Assembly (NCBI GenBank): GCA_035642095.1
Contig: DASQTB010000031.1
Span: 1 to 29,333 of the forward strand
Origin: DASQTB01 sp035642095
GTDB taxonomy: Bacteria; Actinomycetota; UBA4738; CALAEC01
Direction: 5' to 3'
Length of the DNA: 29,333 nt
Below the pieces are notes generated by a model. That model saw only the letters and a program-made list of their open reading frames with translations, did no database searches and was not told where the DNA came from. Positions 8,501 to 16,235 of the stretch are shown one piece after another. The stretch's first letter is position 1; each line of letters opens with the position of its first letter. The translations under genes were made by a program, and so were the position numbers.

Positions 8501-8842
8501 GGATGGGGAGAGAACAAGAGCCACCCTGGTCCCGTCTACGGTCGAGTCCACCGGAGTCACGTCGTAGCCAGCCGTGACCAGGTCCTGGAGCGTCTGGCCG
8601 TCCACAGTGGACTCATACATCTGGAGCCCTCCGCCGCCGGCGACGGCTCCTGCCGCGGGAAGCTCCGCAGAACCGCTCTCGGCCGCCTGGGCCCCGGTCT
8701 GATCCTGCTGGTGCATCCGAGCATGCTTCTTGGTGACGCGGTTGCCGTTCGCCCTTCGATAGTGGGCGGTGGCCGGTCCGACCAGCGCGCCGATCAGGAA
8801 GGCTGCGGCGAAGATGGAGACGAGGGTCCTTCGACGGCTCAT
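5585..8842 (-). CDS. Secreted multidomain M14 zinc carboxypeptidase
   Basis: This is an exported metallocarboxypeptidase of 1085 aa. A Sec signal peptide (about 1-26, ending GPATA) leads into a low-complexity linker and a propeptide-like part. The M14 catalytic domain spans about 150-460. The zinc ligands are H219 and E222 in THAREW and H353 in SYHSFG; the general base is E423 in WTPELS; and the substrate-binding NPDGY and DLNRNY motifs are present. After it come a beta-domain, a segment about 590-770 resembling a ThuA/glutamine-amidotransferase-like fold (DADVLILAAEDRTG ... GGRVLYTGQW), and a C-terminal beta-sandwich (about 850-1040) like those of immune inhibitor A-type peptidases. The ATG at 8842 has GGAGGA 4-5 bases upstream. 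The frame stays open further upstream, but this start alone has both a ribosome binding site and a signal peptide. Confidence 0.88.
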   Translation of the reverse strand: MSRRRTLVSIFAAAFLIGALVGPATAHYRRANGNRVTKKHARMHQQDQTGAQAAESGSAELPAAGAVAGGGGLQMYESTVDGQTLQDLVTAGYDVTPVDSTVDGTRVALVLSPSERDQLQGKGLGLTLWRGSSGQTAARMAALQAENGFQVWRSYDEPGGIEDELREIGSNPVYQGFLKLYDIGDTHQGRDILAIRMTQGARGLPLGRRPAVLYQGTTHAREWISTEVAMRLLNWFIDERRAENPEVVNLLETREVWFLPVVNPDGYQYTFDEERLWRKNLRDNNGDGDITIGDGVDLNRNYPEHWNYDTEGSNSQFPSDTYRGPAPASEPESSADINLIERMGDFRFAISYHSFGQLLLYTQGWQTLTPSADDPIYVALTGTDDDPAVEGFNPGVGADLYTTNGEFTDWAHAEANVLAWTPELSDHGGGFIFPDDEALVQEEFEKNLEFSLNVARSALDPDDPASHAAIDTAGLYVDVSEIDPWKTNWPTSDLSVDISYAGDSSQPVEVLAKRAVGAVTLNYTINGTPGSGPTSESANGERYGGNNAYDTYYHFLQGAIPGLVVGDHVEYWFTAGGESTDPVSFDVVEDSDDADVLILAAEDRTGASQFPNYASTSPSTPNYLSFYEDALAANGIDYDVYDVDAQGRVAPDHLGVLGHYDAVVWYRGNDIHVREPGWGGGNVSRLAVDETLEIRQYMNEGGRVLYTGQWAGGTENGVGGNQLYDPVANQRCQPPASPEVAARCLNWGDKNDFLQYYLGAYLWIAGAGFDENGNPFPIVGAGEPFDGPPASEFTLGGGTSADNIGNNASLIATSGILDPETYPQFDSWVSSRWDRPGGPFSPHTGDFYAYSQIADITYKRLARTITVPAGGATMSFWTSYDTEASWDHVFVEAHTVGQDNWTTLPDLNGHTTQATGDSCQAQNSGGWRTLHPHLDHYQTQVGTTACNPTGTTGAWHAASGNSGGWQQWQVDLGGFAGQQVEVSISYASDWSVQGLGTFVDDIEVSTGEGTTSFETGMDGWTVAGAPEGSAANFNDWIRTTAAGFPEGSSVSTEDSIYTGFGFEQITEEADRNEVMGRAIDHFLGP

Positions 8843-8862
8843 CCGTCCTCCTTGTGGATGGT

Positions 8863-8878
8863 CCCGGGCGTTCCCGGG
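8863..8878 (-). repeat. Hairpin in the 5' leader of the M14 peptidase gene
   Basis: CCCGGG-AACG-CCCGGG on the minus strand forms a 6-bp stem with a 4-base loop. It lies in the inferred leader between the promoter and the ribosome binding site. It may affect message stability or translation, or be a chance feature of GC-rich DNA. Confidence 0.35.
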
Positions 8879-8909
8879 AGCGGGTGGGGTTCCCTGGCGA
8901 GCGGAACAC

Positions 8910-8938
8910 AATAGACCGCGCTGTGCGACTCCTGTCAA
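8910..8938 (-). promoter_or_regulatory. Sigma-70-type promoter of the M14 peptidase gene
   Basis: On the minus strand a perfect -35 TTGACA (8938-8933) is followed after exactly 17 bases by TCTATT (8915-8910), which matches the -10 consensus at 4 of 6 positions. Transcription would start near 8903, giving a leader of about 60 bases. This is one of the most canonical promoters in the window. Confidence 0.6.
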
Positions 8939-8964
8939 GCTCGCCAACGGCGCGTTATATCTGA

Positions 8965-8983
8965 TCGAGCCCGAATGGCTCGA
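8965..8983 (-). terminator. Candidate terminator after the PGM1-like ligase gene
   Basis: TCGAGCC-CGAAT-GGCTCGA is a 7-bp stem with a 5-base loop beginning 5 bp beyond the ligase stop codon (8989). Read on the minus strand it is followed by an AT-richer stretch. It also lies upstream of the peptidase promoter, so it would insulate the two genes. Confidence 0.5.
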
Positions 8984-8988
8984 CTCGG

Positions 8989-10530
8989 TCACAGAGGCCT
9001 GGTGGATCTCGCGGAGGATGCTCCCGACCAGGCCGGGCGGGCCTCATCGTCGATGACGGCCACAGTCCGTTCGTAGAACTCGTCGGCGTGCTGGTTCGAT
9101 TCGCCGATCGCCGTGAGTCCCATCCGCCCGTGTTCCGACAGCGCGCTCATCATGTGGAACACGACGCCGGTCTGCCGGGACTGGTCGAAGTGGAGTCCGT
9201 GTCGCACGGCGATGTCGAACAGGTCGTCGGGGGCCAGGCCTCGGTACGCCGGGGATTCCAGGTGGTCGGAGGCGACGAAGCACTTTGGGCGCCCGCTGGG
9301 GGCGGTGAAGACACCGCGCTCCGGGTCGTATGTGCCGTCGGTGAGGAACTGCAGCGTCAGGAACGGATGGGTCGTTCCGCCCTTCCGAAGGTTGAGCTCG
9401 ATGGCGTAGGGGTCCCACGAGCCGCCGCGCCGGACGACCACGAAGTCGAGAGCGAACCGTCCGATCACCCCCTCCTTGGCCAGGCGAGCGCCGATCTTGG
9501 CCGCCTCCCGGGTGATGGTGGCGGCATAGGAGGCGTCCGCGGGGAACCGCGCCCCGAGGTACGACTGGCCGCCCGGACCGCCCAGGATCTGGTCGTGCGT
9601 CGACAGGAGCTCCAGCTCGCCGAGGGGGGTGACCCGAAGCTGGACGCTGGGACTGCGGACCTCATCGCCGACGATGCGCTCCTCGACGATCCCTCCCCGC
9701 TCGGCGAGCGTCTCCAGGTAGCCGCGGTGGGTGGCGGTCCTCAGCTCGAATCGCATCGACCGGATCCGCTCTTCCACCGCCCGACGCTCCTCAGGCGAAC
9801 CCGGCGCGGGCAAGTCGCCGAGCTCGACGACCGCATTGCCCTCCCCGGCGACGCCCTCGTTCAGCTTGACCATGGCCTGGCGAACGTTCCGCTCCGAACG
9901 CATCCTGACCAGAGCGTCGACCATATCGGCGGAGGTGCGCAGATCCTCGAAGCCGATGGGATGGGGGACGCCCTCATCCGCGAAGAGCTTCCGGCAGCCG
10001 CTCTTCGTCCCGAAGTGGAAGTGCCGGGGATCCGCGCCGTACATGGGGATCCCCAGGGCCACGGCCAGGTCCCGCTCGATCTCTGTGGTGTTGTACGGAA
10101 CCAAGTGAGCCCGATCGGGGTCGGGGATCAGAGAGCGGATCTGCTCCAGGAGGCGTGGACGTTCCAGGAGCTTCCGAGACAGGGGCGTTCCCGATCCGTC
10201 GAGCGGCGAGGGCGTGAACAGGCGGGCCTTGGCGTGGCTGGCGATGACGCCGGGGAGCAGGTCCAGGTAGTAGTCCACGATCGTCGGCGCGATCCGCTGG
10301 CCGGTGATGTAGAGGAGTCGAGCCCGAGGCTGGCGGAGGAGGAGGAGGAGGAACAGGAACCGCTCCTCGAAGGCCTGCATCAGCGAGCCGGCCAATCCTT
10401 CGCTGTCGAGCGTGATGGAGGGCACGACGACGACTGTCTGCTCGTCACCGGTCATCGCCCGGATCGAGGACCACAGCGGCACCAGCTTGCGTTGGAGCTC
10501 CTCGAAACGCGTGTCGGTGGCCGTCCCCAT
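8989..10530 (-). CDS. ATP-grasp peptide ligase, PGM1-related
   Basis: This 513-aa cytoplasmic protein resembles the peptide ligase PGM1 of pheganomycin biosynthesis, an ATP-grasp enzyme that joins a carboxylate to a peptide amine. The N-terminal part has the family block VVVVPSITLDS ... FEERFLFLLLLLRQPRARLLYIT (about 37-82). The ATP-grasp core shows the lysine and glycine-rich loop K222-LNEGVAGEGN and the metal-binding E378-x-N380 in IELNLRKGG, and a PGM1-type C-terminal region follows. The ATG at 10530 has AAAGGAACGAAGG upstream; the frame is open further back but unlike the family. No other peptide-natural-product gene is adjacent, so the substrate is unknown. It diverges from the cyclase gene across 109 bp. 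Confidence 0.8.
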   Translation of the reverse strand: MGTATDTRFEELQRKLVPLWSSIRAMTGDEQTVVVVPSITLDSEGLAGSLMQAFEERFLFLLLLLRQPRARLLYITGQRIAPTIVDYYLDLLPGVIASHAKARLFTPSPLDGSGTPLSRKLLERPRLLEQIRSLIPDPDRAHLVPYNTTEIERDLAVALGIPMYGADPRHFHFGTKSGCRKLFADEGVPHPIGFEDLRTSADMVDALVRMRSERNVRQAMVKLNEGVAGEGNAVVELGDLPAPGSPEERRAVEERIRSMRFELRTATHRGYLETLAERGGIVEERIVGDEVRSPSVQLRVTPLGELELLSTHDQILGGPGGQSYLGARFPADASYAATITREAAKIGARLAKEGVIGRFALDFVVVRRGGSWDPYAIELNLRKGGTTHPFLTLQFLTDGTYDPERGVFTAPSGRPKCFVASDHLESPAYRGLAPDDLFDIAVRHGLHFDQSRQTGVVFHMMSALSEHGRMGLTAIGESNQHADEFYERTVAVIDDEARPAWSGASSARSTRPL

Positions 10531-10627
10531 CCTTCGTTCCTTTTCCGTGTCGCGCCGGCGGCCGAAAGTATCGCCGAACTGCGGTACGCAAAGATAGTCA
10601 CGCCGGCCCGACAACGGCTTCAGGCTG

Positions 10628-10633
10628 TAGGAT
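10628..10633 (+). promoter_or_regulatory. Candidate -10 or ribosome binding site before the cyclase gene
   Basis: TAGGAT lies 6 bases before the GTG start. It could be the -10 of a leaderless message, or its AGGA could serve as a weak Shine-Dalgarno with 7-base spacing. The sequence does not settle which. Confidence 0.3.
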
Positions 10634-10639
10634 CGCTCG

Positions 10640-12601
10640 GTGAAGCGGACCGCCTGGTTCCGGGTCGTCGTGGCGGTGCTCATCGCCGCGATGGCGACGC
10701 TCCTGTGCTTCGCGGGGCTCGCCCTCGGGGTGTTCCAGACGACCCAGCTTCGCTTCGCCGACGCGCTGTTCCCATCGGTTCGTCCCGATCCCCGGATTGC
10801 CATCGTCGGCGTCGATGACCGGAGCCTCAGTGTCATCGGCTCGTGGCCGTTCCCGCGATCTCATCACGCCCGACTGATCGAGTCGCTCCACGAGCAGGGT
10901 GCCGCCCTGATCGGATACGACGTCACGTTCTCGGAGGAGACCGACCCCTCCCAGGACGAGGAGCTCGCCGGAGCGATCGCCGGTGCCGGCAACGTGGTGA
11001 TCGCGGAGACGGCGACGTTCAGCGGGAAGCTCGAGGATGTCCCCCGGGCCGACGACATCATCGAGCCGATCGAGCCCCTGAGCGGGGTGGCGAACGTCGG
11101 CCTGGCCAACGTGATCCCCGATCCCGACGGGGTGGTCCGGGCCCTGCCCCCGATCGTGGAGGCTCCCTCGGGCGAGTATCTGCCATCGCTCTCCCTGGCC
11201 CTGTACGCGCTGGCGGAGGGGCTGGAGGGTCCGGTCACCATCCGACCCGACGGCCTTCAGGTCGGGTCCGCCCTGATCCCCACGGTACGGAGCCACCTGA
11301 TGGACATCAACTTCGCCGAAAGCTACCCGGTGTACTCGTTCGTCGACGCCCGCGATGGCGATGTGCCGGAGGGGGCTTTCGAGGACCGGATCGTCCTGGT
11401 GGGGGCCACCGCGCTCGGCCTGGGCGACGTTCGCCTGACCCCGCTCAACAAGTCCAGCGGCGAGGCCGGCGTGTTCGTGCATGCCAACGCCCTGAACACC
11501 CTCCTCACCGGGGCCCACCTCACCCATGACCCCCGTCCGGTCGTTGTGGCCTGGGTCTTCGGCCTGGCTCTGGCCGTGGCCCTGGCCGTGGCGTTCATCC
11601 GAGTCTCGCTGTCGTGGATCTCTCCCGTCGCCCTCGGGACCGGCTACTTCCTGCTGGCTTTCGTCCGGTTCGACGACGGGGCGGTGATGAACATGGTCTT
11701 CCCGCCGATCGGCCTCGGCTTGGCCTTCATCGGCGCCCTGGGGGTGCGGTACTTCGGCGAGGAGCGAGAGCGACGGCGGGTGACCCGGGTGTTCGGCCGC
11801 TACGTGGCCCGTGATGTCGTCGACGAGGTCCTGGCCGCACCGGAGAACGCCCTGGCCACGCTGGAGGGCGCCTCCCGTTCGCTGTCGGTTCTCTTCGCCG
11901 ATCTCCGTGGGTTCACGGCCGCCTCCGAGGGCGCCGATCCGCAGGATGTGGTGACGGCGCTCAACGCCTATCTCGATGCCATGGTTCGGGCGGTCAACGA
12001 GGAGCGAGGGACCATCGACAAGTTCATGGGGGACTGCGTGATGGCCTTCTGGGGGGCGCCGAGGCCGACGGAGCATCACGCCGAACATGCCGCCCGAGCC
12101 GGGATCCGGATGCTCGACGAGATCGATCGGGCCGTGACGGAGGGACGGACCGCGGGCCTCAGGGTGAAGGGATGCGGGGTCGGGATCGCCACCGGCCCGG
12201 CCGTCGTCGGCAACATCGGGGCCACGGACCGCCTGGACTACACGGTGATCGGCGACACCGTCAACACGGCCAGCCGCCTGTGCGGGGTGGCCGGGGCAGG
12301 TCAGATCGTCGTCACGGAGGAGTGCGCTGCGGCGCTGAAGGACGGCTTCCGGCTGGAGGACCTGCCCCCGCTGGCCGTGAAGGGAAAGACGCTGCCGCTC
12401 CGCGTGTTCCGGGTCCTTCGAGGGGGCCAGGCCCCCGGGAGGTTCGAGGAGGAGGCCCTGCTCGAAGCGACCGAGGAGAAGGGCCGCTTCGATGCTCCCG
12501 GGACCAAGGCCGCCGGTTACGCTCCGATCGAACCGCCGGCCGGGGAACCTCCGGCCGAGCCACGGGCCAAGCCCCCTCCCGCCGAGCGGACCGAGGCCTG
12601 A
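10640..12601 (+). CDS. CHASE2-domain membrane adenylate cyclase (class III)
   Basis: This signalling enzyme makes cAMP in response to an extracytoplasmic cue. The 653-aa protein has one N-terminal membrane helix (about 7-30), an external CHASE2 sensor domain (about 35-295, with PRIAIVGVDDRSL and IRPDGLQVG), three close membrane helices (about 298-375) and a cytoplasmic class III cyclase domain (about 410-595). The metal-binding aspartates are D421 in FADLRGF and D465 in FMGD. K461 and D539 are the adenine-recognising pair, so cAMP rather than cGMP is expected. N542 and R546 complete the transition-state motif NTASR. The C-terminal 55 residues are Pro/Glu/Ala-rich and probably disordered. Start is GTG 10640. 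The gene ends 5 bp from the stop of the convergent metB-like gene. Confidence 0.92.
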   Translation: MKRTAWFRVVVAVLIAAMATLLCFAGLALGVFQTTQLRFADALFPSVRPDPRIAIVGVDDRSLSVIGSWPFPRSHHARLIESLHEQGAALIGYDVTFSEETDPSQDEELAGAIAGAGNVVIAETATFSGKLEDVPRADDIIEPIEPLSGVANVGLANVIPDPDGVVRALPPIVEAPSGEYLPSLSLALYALAEGLEGPVTIRPDGLQVGSALIPTVRSHLMDINFAESYPVYSFVDARDGDVPEGAFEDRIVLVGATALGLGDVRLTPLNKSSGEAGVFVHANALNTLLTGAHLTHDPRPVVVAWVFGLALAVALAVAFIRVSLSWISPVALGTGYFLLAFVRFDDGAVMNMVFPPIGLGLAFIGALGVRYFGEERERRRVTRVFGRYVARDVVDEVLAAPENALATLEGASRSLSVLFADLRGFTAASEGADPQDVVTALNAYLDAMVRAVNEERGTIDKFMGDCVMAFWGAPRPTEHHAEHAARAGIRMLDEIDRAVTEGRTAGLRVKGCGVGIATGPAVVGNIGATDRLDYTVIGDTVNTASRLCGVAGAGQIVVTEECAAALKDGFRLEDLPPLAVKGKTLPLRVFRVLRGGQAPGRFEEEALLEATEEKGRFDAPGTKAAGYAPIEPPAGEPPAEPRAKPPPAERTEA

Positions 12602-12606
12602 CCCAC

Positions 12607-13740
12607 CTACCCCAGCGCCCGCCGGAGATCCTCGACCAGGTCCTCAGGGTGCTCGATGCCGACCGAGAGACGGATCAGGGTGGTCGGGACCTCCAGCGGC
12701 GAGCCGGCCACGCTGGCGTGCGTCATCGGTCCGGGGACCTCGATCAGCGACTCGACCCCCCCCAGAGACTCGCCCAGGAAGAACAGGCGGGTCGACTCGG
12801 CGACGCGAACGGCCTCCTCGGCGGTGGCCATCTCGAATGAGACCATGCCTCCGAAGCCGTCCATCTGCCGCTCGGCCACGTCGTGCTGCGGGTGGTCGGG
12901 CAGCCCGGGGTAGTGCACCCGGTCGACCGCCGGATGTTGGGCCAGGAACGCCGCGACCATCCCTGCCCCCCGGCAGTGAGCGTCCATCCGGACCGCCAGG
13001 GTCTTGACGCCCCGGAGGGCCAGGTAGCAGTCCATCGGCCCCGGCACCGCTCCGACCGCGTTCTGGAGAAAGCGGAGCCGCTCCGCGGTCTCGTCGTCGT
13101 TCAGCACCAGGGCGCCCCCCACCAGGTCGGAGTGGCCGCCAAGGTATTTGGTCACCGAGTGGACCACCGCGTCGGCCCCGAGTTCCAGCGGCCGCTGGAG
13201 GTACGGGGAGGCGAACGTGTTATCGACCACGCACCACGCGCCGGCGTCGTGCGCAGCGGCGGCCGCATCGGCGATGTCGACGATCTTCAGGAACGGGTTG
13301 GTGGGCGATTCCACCCACACGATCCGGGTCTCCTCTCGCAGCGTCTCCCGGAGGGCGTCGCCGTCCGCCAGGTCGACCGCGTCGAACGTGACCCCCCAGT
13401 CCCGGAGGACTCCGGCCAGGAGCCGGTACGTCCCTCCGTAGACGTCGTCGCCGAGGACCACGTGGTTGCCCGGGCGAAGCCGCGCCAGCAGGAACGTGGT
13501 CTCGGCGGCCATCCCCGAGCCGAAGCACAGCCCGTGGGCGCCGCCTTCCAGGTCCGCCAGGACGGTCTCCAGCGCTTCCCGAGTGGGGTTGCCGCTCCGG
13601 GCGTAGTCCCACCGCTTGGGCTTCCCGACGTGGTCCTGGGCGTAGGTCGAGGTCTGGAACACGGGGACGTTGACCGAGCCGAACGCCGGCTCGGGCTCCT
13701 GCCCGACATGGATCGCCCGCGTCTCGAAGCGATCGGTCAT
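12607..13740 (-). CDS. metB: Cystathionine gamma-synthase/gamma-lyase (PLP enzyme)
   Basis: This Cys/Met-metabolism PLP-dependent enzyme of 377 aa acts in transsulfuration. The PLP lysine is K198 in HSVTKYLGGHSD. Other family marks are YARSGNPTR, FGSGMAA, DDVYGGTYR and the C-terminal LIRLSVGIEHPEDL. The start ATG at 13740 is separated from the stop of the upstream cystathionine beta-synthase gene by one base, so the two are translationally coupled. With that partner a gamma-lyase role (cystathionine to cysteine) is sensible, but gamma-synthase and gamma-lyase cannot be told apart by eye. The symbol follows the usual actinobacterial naming. Confidence 0.9.
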   Translation of the reverse strand: MTDRFETRAIHVGQEPEPAFGSVNVPVFQTSTYAQDHVGKPKRWDYARSGNPTREALETVLADLEGGAHGLCFGSGMAAETTFLLARLRPGNHVVLGDDVYGGTYRLLAGVLRDWGVTFDAVDLADGDALRETLREETRIVWVESPTNPFLKIVDIADAAAAAHDAGAWCVVDNTFASPYLQRPLELGADAVVHSVTKYLGGHSDLVGGALVLNDDETAERLRFLQNAVGAVPGPMDCYLALRGVKTLAVRMDAHCRGAGMVAAFLAQHPAVDRVHYPGLPDHPQHDVAERQMDGFGGMVSFEMATAEEAVRVAESTRLFFLGESLGGVESLIEVPGPMTHASVAGSPLEVPTTLIRLSVGIEHPEDLVEDLRRALG

Positions 13741-13741
13741 C

Positions 13742-15163
13742 TCACGATCGCTGGCGCTGGCGGTGGGCCAGGAACTCCAGGAGGTCGGCCCTGGTAAGGA
13801 CCCCCCGGGTCTGCCCCCGCTCGGCCACGACGACTGCGGTGGCCGTCTGGAGCCGCTCGAATGCCGCCTCGATTGGATCCTCCGCTTCGACCAGGGGGAG
13901 CGGGGAGCCCATCACCTCCGCCACGTCCGCCTGGAGGGCGTCGGGATCCCGGAACACCCGATCGAGGAGATCGCGCTCCTGGATGCTCCCCACCAGCGCG
14001 GTCACGTCCTCCGCGTCGTCCCTGGTGACCGGGGCCTGGGAGATGCCGTACTGCTGGAGGGTGTCCACGGCGTGGCGGACCTTCTCGTGGGCCCCGACCG
14101 CCACCAACGTGGGGATCTCGCCGTGCTTGGCCTCCACCACCTGGGCCACGGTGACCACCTCCGGCCGCTCGACGAAGCCGTACTGCCGCATCCACGTCTC
14201 GGAGTACAGCTTGGACAGGTAGTTCCGCCCGGTGTCGGGGAAGATGACCACGATGGTCTTCGACTCGTCGAGGTCGCGGGCCACCTCCATCGCGGCGTGC
14301 ATGGCCGTGCCCGACGAACCGCCGACCAGGATCCCCTCCTCGCGGGTGATCCGTCGAGCCAGGAGGAAGGAGTCGCGGTCGGACACCCGGATGTAGCGAT
14401 CGACCACCGAGGGGTCGAAGGTCTCCGGCCAGAAGTCCTCCCCGATGCCCTCCACCAAGTACGGGCGGGCGGCCTCCTGGGGAGCGGAGAACAGCGACCC
14501 CTCGGGGTCCGCCCCGACGACGAGGACGTCGCCGTTCCGCTCCTTGAGATAGCGACCCGTGCCGGTGATCGTCCCTCCGGTCCCGACGCCGGCCACCAGG
14601 ACGTCGATCTTCCCTTCGGTCTGCTCCCAGATCTCGGGGCCGGTGGTCTCGTAGTGCGCTCGGGGGTTCTCGTCGTTGAAGTACTGGTTCGGCTGGAACG
14701 CCCCAGGGATCTCCTCGGTCAGCCGATCCGCCACGCGGTAGTAGGACTCGGGCGACTCGGGGGGGACGGCCGTGGGGGTGATGATCACCTCGGCGCCGTA
14801 TGCCCGGAGGAGCGAGATCTTCTCCTGGCTCATCTTGTCGGGCATCACAAAGATGCACCGGTATCCCCGGATGGCCGCGGCGATGGCCAGCCCGTGGCCA
14901 GTGTTCCCGCTGGTCGGCTCGACGATGGTGCCACCCGGGGTGAGCATCCCCGCCCGCTCGGCGGCCTCGATCATGCGCAGCCCGATCCGGTCCTTGACGC
15001 TCCCCCCCGGGTTCAACATCTCGAGCTTGGCCAGGACCTGAGGGCGGACCCCTCGGGTCACCCTCTGGAGGCGGACCAGAGGGGTCCCTCCCACGGCGTC
15101 GAGGAAGGTCTCCAGCACGTCCACGTCCGGCGTATCGTCCCACCGAGCGGTCCTTCGGGCCAC
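13742..15163 (-). CDS. cbs: Cystathionine beta-synthase with C-terminal CBS domain pair
   Basis: The enzyme condenses serine and homocysteine to cystathionine using PLP. Of 473 aa, residues about 18-320 form the fold-type II catalytic core. It has the PLP lysine K57 in NPGGSVKDR, the substrate loop TSGNTGHG and the glycine-rich phosphate loop GVGTGGT. Residues about 340-465 carry two CBS motifs, the Bateman regulatory module that binds an adenosyl ligand in some members. No heme-binding N-terminal extension is present, as expected in bacteria. Start is GTG at 15163, 4 bases after the stop of the sugar dehydrogenase gene; no strong Shine-Dalgarno is seen. Confidence 0.93.
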   Translation of the reverse strand: MARRTARWDDTPDVDVLETFLDAVGGTPLVRLQRVTRGVRPQVLAKLEMLNPGGSVKDRIGLRMIEAAERAGMLTPGGTIVEPTSGNTGHGLAIAAAIRGYRCIFVMPDKMSQEKISLLRAYGAEVIITPTAVPPESPESYYRVADRLTEEIPGAFQPNQYFNDENPRAHYETTGPEIWEQTEGKIDVLVAGVGTGGTITGTGRYLKERNGDVLVVGADPEGSLFSAPQEAARPYLVEGIGEDFWPETFDPSVVDRYIRVSDRDSFLLARRITREEGILVGGSSGTAMHAAMEVARDLDESKTIVVIFPDTGRNYLSKLYSETWMRQYGFVERPEVVTVAQVVEAKHGEIPTLVAVGAHEKVRHAVDTLQQYGISQAPVTRDDAEDVTALVGSIQERDLLDRVFRDPDALQADVAEVMGSPLPLVEAEDPIEAAFERLQTATAVVVAERGQTRGVLTRADLLEFLAHRQRQRS

Positions 15164-15167
15164 CCGT

Positions 15168-16235
15168 TCAGCTCAGGCGGATCACGCCCCGGAGGTCGCT
15201 GAACCAGACGGAGCCGTCGGGGGCGGCCTCCACGGCCAGGACCGGGAGGCCGTGCCGGAGCAGGACGCTCCGCCCAACGATCCCGTCCCGCCCGGAGCTC
15301 AGGTCGAGGCGGTAGATCCGGCGCTTGAGATACGAGCCGACCAGGAGATCGCCGTCGACGTCCGATCCCAGCCCGCAGGCGGTGCAGAACGCCGCCCCGG
15401 TCGGGGCGATCAGCGGGTTGAACTTCAGTGCTGGCTGGACGGGGTTCGGTCCGCTCTCGGTGATGCCCGGACAGTCCGAGGCCCCGCCCCACCCGTAGTT
15501 CCGCCCCGGGAGCACCCGGTTGATCTCGTCGTCGCACTCCGGGCCGTTCTCCGTCTGCCACAGCCCTCCGGTCTGCGGGTCGAAGGCGAACCCGAAGGAG
15601 TTCCGGTGCCCGATCGAGTACGCCCGGCTCCTGGGGAACGGGTTGTCCCCCGGACGAGCGCCGCTTTCCTCCATCCGGAGCACCTTGCCGGCCGGGCTGC
15701 GGACCCGTTGGGACCGGGCGGGGACGCCGGCGTCGCCGGTTACGGCGTAGAGCTTCCCGTCCGGGCCGAAATGGAGCACGCCTCCGTCGTGGAAGCCGGT
15801 CGCCGGGATCGTGGCCAGCACCTTTCGGGCGACGCCCTTCTCGCCATCCTTGGAGAGCCGCACGATCCGGTTCCGCTCGGGGTTGGCCTCCGTGTAGTAC
15901 ACGTACACCCGCTCCTCGGTGGGCCACTGCGGGTCCACGGCGATGCCCAGGACGCCTCGCTCTCCGCCTGCGGCCACGTCGCGCACCCGGGCCCACCGGC
16001 TGTCGCCCCCGGTGGCCAGGACGAACCGGCGGATCTCTCCCGTGAACCGTTCGACGTAGAAGACCTCGGCACCGTCTGGAGTGAAGGCGAAGGCGGTCAC
16101 GGAGCAGCGCCGGGGCTTCTTGCACGCCACGACGCGCTGCTTGGTGACGGCCTCGGCCGGGTCGCCGCCCAGCGGCGGCAAACCCACCAGCAGCAGGGCG
16201 GTGACCATCAGGGCCGTGAGCCTGGCGAGCCTCAT
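15168..16235 (-). CDS. Secreted PQQ-dependent sugar dehydrogenase family protein, copy B
   Basis: This is a six-bladed beta-propeller of the glucose/sorbosone dehydrogenase family. An N-terminal signal peptide (about 1-28) exports it. The FHDGG segment carries the family's active-site His, at about residue 149. The signature runs GHRNSFGFAFDP ... WQTENGPECDDEIN ... GRNYGWG are typical of the family. The mature part is cysteine-rich, with a pair near residues 38-43 and others in CPG and CTACG. The ATG at 16235 overlaps the stop of copy A (TGATG); GTG at 16238 is an alternative. No PQQ biosynthesis genes lie nearby, so cofactor use is unproven. It is clearly a paralogue of its neighbour. Confidence 0.85.
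   Translation of the reverse strand: MRLARLTALMVTALLLVGLPPLGGDPAEAVTKQRVVACKKPRRCSVTAFAFTPDGAEVFYVERFTGEIRRFVLATGGDSRWARVRDVAAGGERGVLGIAVDPQWPTEERVYVYYTEANPERNRIVRLSKDGEKGVARKVLATIPATGFHDGGVLHFGPDGKLYAVTGDAGVPARSQRVRSPAGKVLRMEESGARPGDNPFPRSRAYSIGHRNSFGFAFDPQTGGLWQTENGPECDDEINRVLPGRNYGWGGASDCPGITESGPNPVQPALKFNPLIAPTGAAFCTACGLGSDVDGDLLVGSYLKRRIYRLDLSSGRDGIVGRSVLLRHGLPVLAVEAAPDGSVWFSDLRGVIRLS

Noticed and set aside
6827..8914. A 695-codon plus-strand open frame
   Set aside because: It is antisense to the M14 peptidase, whose signal peptide and catalytic residues are clear. Long antisense frames are expected at this GC content, and its product has no recognisable family.
9088..10818. A 576-codon plus-strand open frame
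   Set aside because: It is antisense to the PGM1-like ligase and runs into the start of the cyclase gene; it has no domain.
13670..15202. A 510-codon plus-strand open frame
   Set aside because: It is antisense to cystathionine beta-synthase, which has all its motifs.
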